Origin: an uncultured Candidatus Poseidoniales archaeon
GTDB taxonomy: Archaea > Thermoplasmatota > Poseidoniia > Poseidoniales > Poseidoniaceae
Length of the DNA stretch: 64,000 bases
Assembly: GCA_905182185.1 (NCBI GenBank)
Contig: CAJJAP010000010.1
Span: 87,225 to 151,224 of the forward strand
Direction of reading: 5' to 3'
Shown piece by piece: positions 19,023-28,329 of the stretch. Below the pieces are notes generated by a model. That model was given only the letters and a program-made list of their open reading frames with translations. It was not told the origin of the DNA and did no database searches. The stretch's first letter is position 1; every line of letters begins with the position of its first letter. A program made the translations under genes and the position numbers.

Positions 19023-19085
19023 ATGGCAATTTTCGCACATTCCAAGCGACAGCGTATTAATAGGTTAATGCGACAAGCGGAGTGA
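19023..19085 (+). CDS. 20-residue basic leader ORF upstream of surface protein
   Basis: A short frame from ATG at 19023 encodes MAIFAHSKRQRINRLMRQAE and stops in TGA, which overlaps the ATG of the next gene (TGATG). The peptide is strongly basic (six Arg/Lys). The overlap would couple translation. There is no obvious homologue. It could be a regulatory leader peptide or a chance frame, and the evidence is positional only. Confidence 0.3.
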   Translation: MAIFAHSKRQRINRLMRQAE

Positions 19086-22000
19086 TGGGTATCAAATCAA
19101 CTGAATTAGGCGGCACACAAAAGGCTGTATTCTTGGTGCTCTGCATGTTGTTAGCAATAGCACCATTGAGCAATGTTTCTGCTGAAGATATCGGCCCTCC
19201 TGCAAGTTTACAGGCTCAAGATATTAATGCAATTTTTGACCCTCTTAGCGAAACCACATCTATCACATGGCGCAACATTGATTCGGAAGGAATAGAAGTG
19301 CAGGGGCTGTTTGATGCAACATACAATGTATACCGCAGTAGTGAACCAATTGATTCTGTGAATATTCTTAATCTAACAGCATTTGCTTCCGTAAGCACTT
19401 GCACTCCAGCATCCCTGAATCCTATTTCCACCAACCCATTCGATTGCAGAGGAATAAACGGAACACATCCAGGTCATTCAGTATCATATCTAGTGCCTCC
19501 TGGTTTCAATGGTTCAACATATTATGCAATCACTACAGCGAATGAGACCGGAGTTGAAACCTATGAATTAGATTTCAATGCATCAAATTTATTTGAGCCA
19601 GTATCGGAAATGACCAATCCAGTTCGCACTCCTTACAACCTCGTATCGAGTTTTGACTCTTCTCAAAGTAAGACCACACTGCAATGGGTAAATTATAATG
19701 ATATTTTCCCAGTCTTGCCTGAAACAGGTGATGATGCCTACCAAATAAATATTTGGAGGACAGATTCTCAAGTTGTAAGATCGAATGCCCAAGTTCTATT
19801 GGGGCAAGAAACACCGGTGCTAACCCTTCCTGCAGGGACTAGCAGTGTCGTTATAGATATACCAGAAAATACTGATAGAGTTGTCTATTATTCAGTTACC
19901 TACCTTCTTCCTAACTGGACTGCACCAGGAATTGCTTATGAGGATATTAGATTCCTATCAAATAATGCAATGGCAACTTCCACATTGGAAGATAACAAGC
20001 CGCCAAATCAAGTGGATAGTATGTATGCTTCTTTTACAGCAAATCCAGAAACTGGCGATGGAACGACTTCAATTCAATGGTCAGATGTAAATGGGGAGGA
20101 AGGAGAGTCCTATCAAATCTACATGGCTGGAGTTCCATTCTCAACAATTCTCAATTCTGATGTACAATTGATTGCTACGATTACTGAAGGAGTTGGATCC
20201 TTTGATTACGATGTACCAGTAGGTAGAATGGGTCAAGCGTATTATTGTGTTGTTACAGTTGATATCTACGGTGTTTCAGATACCAATACTACTCAAAACA
20301 GTTGTGAAGGTCCAATCTTTGAGAATGCATTTACTAATTGGATCGCTGAGCCGACCAATGTTTATGCAGTATTTATTGGAGATAAAACAACCAGGGTTAC
20401 TTGGGACGACCAACTCGGAGTCGAAGGAGAGCGTTATCATATTTGGAGATCTAATTATTTGGTTTCTGGAGGGCAATTCAATGGAGAAATCGGTTCAACA
20501 AGTGATAATTATTCTGTAAATTGGCTCGGAACAGTATCCGATGGAATTGGCATATTTGATGTAACGATTGAAGATGACATAATACCAGATAATTCACATT
20601 ACTTTGTTACCAGTGAGGCATTATATGGGCACATAAATGGGACATATCACTATACTGAATTAATTCAAAATTACTATGGTCCAATTTCAGAAGATACCCG
20701 CTCTCCCAACCCGTCTAGAATAAAAGAAGCATATGCAGTTGGAAGTATAAATCAAATAACTCTAGAGTGGTTTAATGAAGTTGAGGTCAATGAATCATAT
20801 ACGATTTGGCGGCATATGGGTGAACCATTCGGTGAAGAGAGAGATGAAATTTCAAATAGCGCAGATGAAGGATGGGAATTGGTAGTGGATAATATCAATG
20901 CAGGTACATCCGCTCAATCTTCATTCATCCGCCAGATTCCAATTGATGATTCTATTAGCAGAGATGTCTGGTATGCCATTACAATCGCAGACCAATTCAA
21001 CAATGAAAACAATGAGATTTTCTCTGGAATCGGTGGCAACGCATACCAAGTAACAGAAGATACAATGCCGCCACAAGCGATCTTGAATATTATTACAGAT
21101 GAAGGCGAAGAATTTACTAGTCCTTCATTGGTTGAAGGATCATACACGATTCTACTACAACTAAATGAATATTTGAAGAGCCAGCCTTATATCAATATTA
21201 CAACCACTACTGGAGGAGATATTACAGTCGGAGAATCACCTATGTCCATGATGGTTGAGAATTATAACAATCCGGATTTAGGCCCAGTATATTCCTTTGA
21301 CTTTGAAATCACAGCACAAACAAATGCAGGTCCTATGGTCATTACAGTAACCATGACCGATATTTCAGAAAACGAAGCAATAATTGAATGGACAAATAAA
21401 GCGGTTGATGCACAACGTCCCGAAGTAACAATCTATTCACCTTCGAGTAGTAACGATGGTTCTAAGTATCTATATGGCAATAAAATAAACATACTTGCAG
21501 GTGCTCAGGATGATGTAGAAGTAGTTTCCTTCCAATACAAATTAGTTTATCATTACGGTGGAGTTAGTGGTAATGCTCTATCAACTCCATGGTCCGATGT
21601 AGATGGAATTACTGACCTTAATGGGGACAATACCTCTTTGACAATGGATTTAGATTTGACATCTGGTAGTTTCAGCCCTGGTCAACATGCAGTATCCGTA
21701 AAGGCAATAGATTCAGCCGGAAATGAAGTGACAAAGACAGTGCAATTTATCGTTGACTATTGTCGTAACACTCCCAATGGAACAACATACTGTAGCTATG
21801 AGGAACAACTTGCTCCTCCTTTGGAACCTCTTGTAATAGAACCAGGATTCACCGACCCACCATATGTTGTTGTTTGGGTTATTGCGAGTCTGACAATAGT
21901 ATCATGGATAGTCGCTTTAATGGTAATCTCAACCGGCATGAGTGGCCCTAAGAAAAAGAAGAATAAGGGGGATGATGAAGGCGAAGATGAAGATTGGATG

Positions 22001-22339
22001 TCTGAATTTATTGGAACTTCATCTGAACTTGATATGGCCGAAATTACCGATGTTAGCGCTCCAGAGGATGACGAAAAGTCAGAACCACAAGCGGTCGAAG
22101 AAGAAGAAGATGATGATCCATTCGCAGTCAACAAAACACAACGTAAAACCCGCTCAAAGAAGAGTGATGTCGTGGATGATGATGATGATGATGATGAGAT
22201 TGATATCGATGACTTCTTTGATGACGACGACGAGATTATACTCGACGAAGAACCAAAGCCAAAGCGTTCAGTCGGACGTCGCGCTGTACAACCTCGCAAA
22301 GCACCAAAGCGTAAAGTTGGCAGGAAGTCTAAGGATTGA
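19085..22339 (+). CDS. Large surface protein with FN3-like repeats and acidic tail
   Basis: A cell-surface protein of about 1084 residues. A signal peptide (about residues 14-35) is followed by repeated fibronectin-III-like beta domains, each with a TxxTWxN/D strand, a YxIWRS or YxVYRSSEP strand and a YYxVT strand. There are at least five between residues 50 and 660. Two further Ig-like domains follow (ILLQLNEYLKSQPYI; SVKAIDSAGNEVTKTV). One membrane helix (about 926-948) anchors it. The cytoplasmic tail has long Asp/Glu runs encoded partly by a GAT repeat, then a Lys/Arg-rich end (PKRKVGRKSKD). GTG at 19082 is an alternative start. It is likely an adhesin or S-layer-associated protein. Confidence 0.75.
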   Translation: MGIKSTELGGTQKAVFLVLCMLLAIAPLSNVSAEDIGPPASLQAQDINAIFDPLSETTSITWRNIDSEGIEVQGLFDATYNVYRSSEPIDSVNILNLTAFASVSTCTPASLNPISTNPFDCRGINGTHPGHSVSYLVPPGFNGSTYYAITTANETGVETYELDFNASNLFEPVSEMTNPVRTPYNLVSSFDSSQSKTTLQWVNYNDIFPVLPETGDDAYQINIWRTDSQVVRSNAQVLLGQETPVLTLPAGTSSVVIDIPENTDRVVYYSVTYLLPNWTAPGIAYEDIRFLSNNAMATSTLEDNKPPNQVDSMYASFTANPETGDGTTSIQWSDVNGEEGESYQIYMAGVPFSTILNSDVQLIATITEGVGSFDYDVPVGRMGQAYYCVVTVDIYGVSDTNTTQNSCEGPIFENAFTNWIAEPTNVYAVFIGDKTTRVTWDDQLGVEGERYHIWRSNYLVSGGQFNGEIGSTSDNYSVNWLGTVSDGIGIFDVTIEDDIIPDNSHYFVTSEALYGHINGTYHYTELIQNYYGPISEDTRSPNPSRIKEAYAVGSINQITLEWFNEVEVNESYTIWRHMGEPFGEERDEISNSADEGWELVVDNINAGTSAQSSFIRQIPIDDSISRDVWYAITIADQFNNENNEIFSGIGGNAYQVTEDTMPPQAILNIITDEGEEFTSPSLVEGSYTILLQLNEYLKSQPYINITTTTGGDITVGESPMSMMVENYNNPDLGPVYSFDFEITAQTNAGPMVITVTMTDISENEAIIEWTNKAVDAQRPEVTIYSPSSSNDGSKYLYGNKINILAGAQDDVEVVSFQYKLVYHYGGVSGNALSTPWSDVDGITDLNGDNTSLTMDLDLTSGSFSPGQHAVSVKAIDSAGNEVTKTVQFIVDYCRNTPNGTTYCSYEEQLAPPLEPLVIEPGFTDPPYVVVWVIASLTIVSWIVALMVISTGMSGPKKKKNKGDDEGEDEDWMSEFIGTSSELDMAEITDVSAPEDDEKSEPQAVEEEEDDDPFAVNKTQRKTRSKKSDVVDDDDDDDEIDIDDFFDDDDEIILDEEPKPKRSVGRRAVQPRKAPKRKVGRKSKD

Positions 22340-22403
22340 TATTTGCTTCAAAGCAAGCAAAGTAATCGGTGGGCTTTATGCCTAAGCGGCTACCCATAGA
22401 AGT

Positions 22404-23581
22404 ATGAGCGAGAGCAAAACTCCTGAAATGACAGATTCTTTAGGCGAGGAATTGGTTGAGGAAGTTGAAGAAATAATGGAGAAATTGGTTGATTCATTCA
22501 ATCCTTTGCGCAATCGTTTGAATTGGTTATTGTTGGCGCTACCAGTTGCAGTATATGCAGAACAATCGGGCGAAATGGCGATTGCTTTCGCTGCATCAAT
22601 GGTCTCAATAATGCCACTGGCTTTCTTAATGGGTAAGGCAACTGAAGAGATCGCACTTCGTACTGGAGAGGCAGTTGGCGGACTACTAAATGCAACATTC
22701 GGTAATGCTGTGGAAATGATTATAGCAATGTTTGCACTTTATGCAGCGAGTAAAAACCCTGAGATTGTAGATACTATGGTCACGGTCACACAAGCTTCAT
22801 TGATAGGTTCAATATTGGGTAATTTACTATTGGTTCTCGGACTGTCAATGATCTGGGGTGGATTGAAACACCCTTCACAGGAATTTAATTCACAAGTGGG
22901 GCACATGAATGGCTCTCTTCTTTTATTGGCAATTGTTGCTATGATAATTCCAACCGCGGCACACCATGCACCTGGTGGAACACTAGAAGGGGTAACAATA
23001 ATTTCACACTACACTGCAATAATTTTGCTAATAATTTACGCCCTTTCATTGCTATTTCAATTAAAAACTAACGTTGATGATTTTGAATCAGAATCTGCAC
23101 ATCATGGCCATGAAAAACCAGCAATGACAATTCGTGATGCATGGGTATTACTGAATTTTAGCAACCGGACTTGTAAGTTGGATGGCTCACACATTAGTTG
23201 GTAGTATTGAGACGGCTGTAGAAGAATATCATCTTCCTGAATTATTCATTGGAGTTATTTTGGTTCCATTCTTTCGGTAATGCTGCCGAACATTTCACCG
23301 CAATTATAGTCGCAGGAAAAAACAAGATGGATTTAGCGATTTCAATCGCAATCGGAAGCAGCGTCCAGATTGCATTATTTGTAGCACCAGCAATGATTCT
23401 CTTTGCATGGTTTTTAGGCGTCCCATTAACTCTTGAATTCGGTCTTTTGGAAACTACTGCAACCTTTATGGCAGTATTAGTTGCAAATACTACATTAGGG
23501 GATAACAAAACAAATTGGCTTGAAGGTGCGATGTTAATTGCATGTTATCTAATTTTAGCATTAGCATTTTTACAATATTGA
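22404..23581 (+). CDS. Cation/H+ antiporter of the CaCA/CAX family, two frameshifts
   Basis: A membrane antiporter, probably Ca2+/H+. The first half carries the alpha-1 repeat GNAVEMIIAMFAL with its essential Asn and Glu. The second half carries the alpha-2 repeat FGNAAEHFTAIIV. Between them the frame changes twice: at 23154-23159, after which the correct frame reads ILATGLVSWMAHTLVGSIE, and at the TTT run 23272-23274. Removing one base at each site gives one continuous protein of about 392 residues, the normal CAX length, so both are probably sequence errors. Its role is calcium efflux and homeostasis. Confidence 0.85.
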
Positions 23582-23598
23582 GGCTCTAGAGGGATTAG

Positions 23599-24138
23599 AT
23601 GAAAAGTGCACAAAAATTTGGTTATGGATTGGTAACTCTTTCAGTTATCCTAATGATAATCGGTTCAGTCGGTTATACTGTAGAAGGTGATGTCGAAGAA
23701 GTACCTACTCCAAATGTTCCTGACTTTGTCTTCTTCGCAGATGATCCACTTCCTTCAAATCCAGCTGGTTTATTTTTCAATGCAGAAGCCCACATCACTT
23801 GGGATAGAGATGATATTTTCTTAGTTATTTCAGATGCAGCAACCAAGAAAGAATGCGATAATACGCCAGCAGGTTTGGGTGGGTTTGGCGGTGGAACAAG
23901 TTGTAATTCAGCAAATATTAATTCGGTCGCAGGTGGTGCGAATGACAATAATGTTGATGGCGTTATATGGGATGTAGAATCTGGTGAATATTATGTTGGA
24001 ATCGGTTCAAAAGATCAAGTTGCCCAAGGGGTTGAGATTAATGTTCACTACAAGGTTGAGGTCCAATTCTCCTTTGTATCATATTTAGTTTGTACATTAT
24101 TAGCAGCCACTGGATTGGCTTATGCTCGTTTCAGTTGA
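23599..24138 (+). CDS. Hypothetical two-helix exported protein
   Basis: A 179-residue protein with one hydrophobic helix near each end (about 12-27 and 155-175) and an extracellular Gly/Asn-rich middle with two Cys residues (EC and SC, about 95 and 108) that could form a disulphide. It follows the antiporter by 17 bases and may be co-transcribed with it. The family is not recognised. Confidence 0.55.
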   Translation: MKSAQKFGYGLVTLSVILMIIGSVGYTVEGDVEEVPTPNVPDFVFFADDPLPSNPAGLFFNAEAHITWDRDDIFLVISDAATKKECDNTPAGLGGFGGGTSCNSANINSVAGGANDNNVDGVIWDVESGEYYVGIGSKDQVAQGVEINVHYKVEVQFSFVSYLVCTLLAATGLAYARFS

Positions 24139-24157
24139 ATACAACGGTATCCTCGAT

Positions 24158-24188
24158 GTCGTATAGGACTACAAGGGGACCCCTTGTA
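24158..24188. repeat. Double dyad element, copy A
   Basis: A 12-base partial dyad GTCGTATAGGAC is followed directly by TACAAGGGGACCCCTTGTA, a perfect inverted repeat with 9-base arms around a central A (24170-24188). It lies in the gap between two convergent genes and could be a terminator for either. A related element is at 28170-28198, where the variable G's of the first dyad are replaced by C's. Confidence 0.5.
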
Positions 24189-24221
24189 TACACGCCCCAT
24201 GATTAATTGGATAAATTATAC

Positions 24222-25979
24222 TTAGAATACCGCTGCTTCAAATTCAATATCGACGCATTTGTACTCGTTATTTGTATTGTAATGTGTATACGTCCAAATA
24301 ACGTCATCGTATAGATTTCCCGTCAATATCCGTGTCCATTGGTAATAAGAACCAGTTCCGTCAGCATAATCCAACATATCATGATCTGAATCATCAACAT
24401 CCTGAACAAACACTGCAAAACAAACAGCGTTCAAGTCATCTTCAATATCAAACATCGCAACTAATTCATCAGATTCGGTCACATAATAGTCATCAAGTAC
24501 TGAATCGGAATAATAAACCAAGTCTTCAGCATCTACGCCGTCGCATTCATCATCGTGAATTAGGCCAATTCGCATATCCGGAGCACTTCCGAAATCATAT
24601 GACTGTCCTGTATCTGCCGTAATGAAATTTATCCCAACAACAAACCAGGCATCTCCGTCGTCGAGAAGATCGGCATTGTTTCCTATTCCATCTTCATCGT
24701 CATCAAACCATTCAGCATCATCAAATGGAAATGCATCTCCGTCATCAGAATATCCGTCATCATCCGAATCTGGACAACCCAATAGATCTATAGTTGATAC
24801 TCCTAATTCGTACTCGCAATCATCTGAATTATCTCCATATCCATCACCATCAGTATCTTCCCACTCAAGTGGGTCCGTTGGAAAAGCATCGGTTTGGGTT
24901 GCACCCAGCGCGTTACTATCCCCATAACCATCCCCATCACTATCTGACCATTGAGTTGGGTTTGACGGTAAATCATCAACTTGGGTTGCTCCTGAATTTT
25001 GATTATCTCCGAATCCATCACCATCAGAGTCTGTCCACTGTGTCGGGTTTGAAGGAAAATCATCAACTTGGGTTGCTTCTGAACTTTGATTATCCCCATA
25101 ACCATCTCCATCAGAATCTGCCCATTGAGTTGGGTTATCTGTAAAGTTATCAACTTGGGTTGCTGATGAACCTTGATTGTCCCCATAACCATCACCATCA
25201 GCATCTACCCATTGGGTCGGGTTTAACAGTAAATCATCAACTTGGGTTGCTTCTGAACTTTGATTGTCTCCATAACCATCACCATCAGAATCTGCCCACT
25301 GGGTCGGGTTTTCTGTAAAGTCATCAACTTGGGTTGCTTCTGAACTTTGATTGTCTCCATAACCATCACCATCAGAATCTGCCCATTGAGTTGGGTTTTC
25401 TGTAAAGTTATCAACTTGGGTTGCATCTGAGTGTTGGTTATCCCCATAACCATCTCCATCAAAGTCTTTCCATTGAGTTGGGTTATTCAAGAACTGGTCA
25501 TCATCATCAGCAAAACCATCACCATCTGTGTCATGAATTGATGACAATGGGGATATCGATGGAGAGAGTAGCCAAAACATTGTAGAACTTAATAGCAATA
25601 TTGTAACCCCAATTATGGAATATAATTTCATTCTATCCGGTTTAGAAACTTTGTGAGAATATGTATTATTGTCTACAAAAGTTTGTTCATTTGGTGAAAA
25701 TACAGCAGGGTGCTGGGGCGCTGGTTGTACTGCCGGGTTTGCCATTGCATTTGCAGCAAGTAGAACCTCAGATTCATCTAATGTTCCATCTTGATTCATA
25801 TCAAAATTTGATGATTCGCGATATAGATCGTCAGAGTCCAAGCCATGCTGTTCAGCGACTTGAGTTATGGTTTCTTTTGCTTGTTCCACTACCTGTGGTT
25901 CACTTTGGGGCGGAGCAGGTACCCATTCAGTACCATTCCACAACCATTTTCCATCTGGTGAAAGAGTTGATTCAGTCAT
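24222..25979 (-). CDS. Membrane-anchored protein with thrombospondin-type-3-like Ca2+ repeats
   Basis: A 585-residue protein. The N-terminal cytoplasmic part has a short SPDGKWLWNGTEWVP motif (DUF2510-like) and an EF-hand-like loop (DMNQDGTLDESE, about residue 60). One membrane helix (about 122-143) follows. Then come at least seven tandem 29-residue repeats of the form NPTQWxDSDGDGYGDNQSSxATQVDxF, each with a DxDGDGxGD calcium-binding loop, plus further Asp-rich loops. A C-terminal beta domain of about 150 residues has two Cys residues and may be a lectin- or pilin-like head. The repeats would form a rigid Ca2+-loaded stalk. Confidence 0.75.
   Translation of the reverse strand: MTESTLSPDGKWLWNGTEWVPAPPQSEPQVVEQAKETITQVAEQHGLDSDDLYRESSNFDMNQDGTLDESEVLLAANAMANPAVQPAPQHPAVFSPNEQTFVDNNTYSHKVSKPDRMKLYSIIGVTILLLSSTMFWLLSPSISPLSSIHDTDGDGFADDDDQFLNNPTQWKDFDGDGYGDNQHSDATQVDNFTENPTQWADSDGDGYGDNQSSEATQVDDFTENPTQWADSDGDGYGDNQSSEATQVDDLLLNPTQWVDADGDGYGDNQGSSATQVDNFTDNPTQWADSDGDGYGDNQSSEATQVDDFPSNPTQWTDSDGDGFGDNQNSGATQVDDLPSNPTQWSDSDGDGYGDSNALGATQTDAFPTDPLEWEDTDGDGYGDNSDDCEYELGVSTIDLLGCPDSDDDGYSDDGDAFPFDDAEWFDDDEDGIGNNADLLDDGDAWFVVGINFITADTGQSYDFGSAPDMRIGLIHDDECDGVDAEDLVYYSDSVLDDYYVTESDELVAMFDIEDDLNAVCFAVFVQDVDDSDHDMLDYADGTGSYYQWTRILTGNLYDDVIWTYTHYNTNNEYKCVDIEFEAAVF
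24850..25500. repeat. 87-base tandem coding repeat array
   Basis: About seven head-to-tail copies of an 87-base unit code for the 29-residue calcium-loop repeat of the 24222-25979 gene. Adjacent units differ by scattered substitutions; the central ones (about 25050-25440) are nearly identical, suggesting recent unit turnover by recombination or slippage. Boundaries are approximate. Confidence 0.7.
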
Positions 25980-26306
25980 GAACAGTCCATAACTTGATAC
26001 TATTTATCGTATGCCCCGAAGGTTAAATTTCTTCAAATATTGTAAGAAAGCAAATGTTTGGCTGCGGATTATGATAATAGATTCATGCTAGGTTCAAGTG
26101 TATTGCTTGTATATTCATGGGTCTATGCTCAAACCCATGTGTACAATATTTGCGAATCTATGGGCTCTTAGTGGGTGCTATTCGTCGCTAGCGTCTGTAT
26201 CGATCCACTGAATCCCCTTTTTCATCCGAATCGGAATGAAGGTTCCAATTCTGAGTGGCAATGTTCCTAAGCGTGGAACTATAATCCGAGTGTTGAATTC
26301 CACCGC
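25980..26306. other. 327-base intergenic region between divergent genes
   Basis: No ORF is convincing here. I see a hairpin with 7-base arms at 26116-26139 (CATGGGT ... ACCCATG), TATA-like AT-rich tracts on both sides suitable for divergent promoters, and a moderately GC-rich part (26165-26240) without recognisable RNA features. Confidence 0.4.
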
Positions 26307-28029
26307 ATGGAAGAAGACATCGACGAGCCTAATGAAGAATTATTGGGCGATGTCGATTTAGAGTCCACCGAAGCAAAAACTTCGGAAGTCGAGCAATCAG
26401 ATGAAGAATCACTTGTAGATGGGAGCGATGAATACATCAAGGATGATTCAAAAGATGAAGATGCAATTGAAATCGTTAAATCAAAAGACGGCGAAGTCAG
26501 TGATAATATTGCAGCAAAGCTACTGAACAAAGCCCGCAATATAACTACTGAACAGATACTCACAATCCTAGCAATATCTGTACTGATTTTCTCAGCTATT
26601 ACAGGTATACTGGCTCAGAAATTCAACGAAGTAGATCAAGAGGCGACAAGTTACGAAATGCAAGCTAGCGGGTATACATCAGAAGCAAGAACAATCGAAT
26701 CAATGGAAAATCAAATTATACTTCGAGAGGAAATTCTCCTCATGGAAGTAAAGAATTTAGCAATGCAGAAATCACTCTATGAAGCCGAAGTGGAACTCCT
26801 AAATTCGAGTATGTCTAAGAATACAGATGATTACAATAAAGCAAAGCTCGCCAAGGATATTTTCTCTTTCCACCAGGATGGAATAATTGATTCAAATAGC
26901 ATTTTTGCGGTATGTGCAATAGAGAATGCTTGTTCAACTTCACCCTATACCCAAAACGGAATTCTCTATGAAATCTATTCATTTGAGTCGGGAGTGAATG
27001 AATCTGTAGATTCTTACATTTCGATTTTTTCTGAAGTGAGGGATGAATACGGCGGGGCATTCATCGACGTATCTACACAAAGTAGTCTAGAAATGATAAG
27101 TTTCAGAATAGGGCACATAATCGATGATGGAAACCAAAGCCTTGATTTGTATATCCTAAAAGACGACTCTGAAGGAATGAATGGAATGATATCATTAAGA
27201 ATGTTAACACTGGTTCAAAACCAACAGGTATTGCTAAATTTGGTGGATGAATTCGACCGGATGGAATCTATTGAATCCGCCTCTACTGACAACTGGATCG
27301 CTATGTCGAATATGAGGAACACTTATTCCCTATTACTACAATTTGCTGAACTAACAAATGATTCTGAAAATCTGAGCCGATATCAAGAGGCTTACGATTA
27401 CTACGATAATGATGCTGATTACGATACCTTTTCTCGGCAGAATATTATTACGAACACGGAGAAAGCAGAGGTTGGGGAGAACATCAGCGCCGTAAAAGAG
27501 TCTGATTTCTTCGGGTGAATTCAGTATTAATTATTTAGAATCCGTGCAATATGATTCCGAATTAGAAACGGCAATCAATAAATTCGAAAAGGCGAGTGAT
27601 GATTACGAAAATTATCTGGATGCGTATAGTTTCGCGGTGACAGGCATGGGAAATTCCCAGATACTCATCAACAAGCTATTGGATGAGAGTATTGCCAATT
27701 CAAGTGGAGACCTAAACAGCGAAGGAGAGTTCAAATCAAAGGAATTGCAACAAATGTTCTATGATGAAATTCACAAAGAATCTGCCGATATTTACGAGGA
27801 CTCAAAGCAAGCAGTCCAAGAGGCAGAAAAAGTGAGAGAAAAAGCTTCGAGCGTTTCTACATCCGTGATGTTCGTGTCGATTGGAAATGTAACTTTGGGA
27901 ATCGCAGGAGGAATGGTCTCGAGTGCTAAGTACGGACTAGGCAATCTCCGCAGCATCGGCGTTCTTCTTGGTGGAGGATTGAGCGCTGGTTTGGCAGGAG
28001 CGATCACTTCATTGAGTTTAATTTTCTAA
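26307..28029 (+). CDS. Coiled-coil membrane protein, one frameshift
   Basis: A protein of about 573 residues. An acidic N-terminal tail (about 1-75, rich in Asp/Glu/Ser) is followed by one membrane helix (LTILAISVLIFSAITGILA), a long coiled coil, a globular middle region, and finally two hydrophobic helices (about 525-570). The frame breaks at the GGG run 27513-27515: the first frame stops after SDFFG, and the correct one continues GEFSINYLESVQYDSEL. One extra G explains it. The plan of helix plus coiled coil is reminiscent of DUF4337-type proteins, but I do not claim membership. Function is unknown. Confidence 0.55.
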
Positions 28030-28329
28030 AATTAAGCACATTATGAATTGCCACCTAACAAGACATGGAATCTATAGAAGCATTGTACTCCTCCATAATG
28101 TCTTGAGGGTTTTGACAGAACCCTTGCGACACCCACGCGTGAGGTGCCTGTCGCTTCGGTACCGTTGTGGTCCTATACGACTACAAGGGCCCCCTTCCAA
28201 CCTATCCGAGTCGCTTAGTCAGTGGTTCAAACAAAAAGTTTAGAATCTCTATAAAATCAATGAGTTCAATATAATATTCTGTCTCGGATTTAAACAAAAA
28301 GTGATATACTAGCCTACTAGGGTAGAGTC
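28030..28329. other. 300-base intergenic region rich in dyads
   Basis: Between two same-strand genes. The part 28085-28200 is more GC-rich than its surroundings and full of short inverted repeats (GGGTTTTGACAGAACCC near 28107-28123; GACACC ... GGTG; GGTACC). It ends in a copy of the double-dyad element. The rest (28240-28320) is AT-rich and probably holds the promoter of the fasciclin gene. It could be a small structured RNA, a terminator region or a mobile-element remnant. A 66-codon frame here is not convincing. Confidence 0.4.
28170..28198. repeat. Double dyad element, copy B
   Basis: GTCCTATACGAC followed by TACAAGGGCCCCCTTCC. It aligns base for base with copy A at 24158-24188 except for a G-to-C change at both symmetrical positions of the first dyad and decay of the right arm of the second. 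The paired change keeps the GTCnTATAnGAC pattern, which suggests the element is recognised as DNA or folds as RNA. Confidence 0.45.

Noticed and set aside
21796..22299. 167-codon Ser-rich ORF on the minus strand
   Set aside because: It is the reverse frame of the GAT-rich acidic tail of the surface protein; poly-Ser arises from the repeat.
22404..23581. Antiporter as a true pseudogene or split gene
   Set aside because: Both indels sit in short runs, the residues on both sides are conserved, and similar breaks affect essential ribosomal genes in this window.
24850..25500. Regularly spaced repeats suggesting a CRISPR array
   Set aside because: The 87-base units are in frame, have no unique spacers, and encode a continuous Asp-rich protein.
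28043..28243. 66-codon ORF in the 28-kb gap
   Set aside because: No start context, Arg/Leu-rich composition typical of chance frames, and it overlaps dyad-rich DNA.
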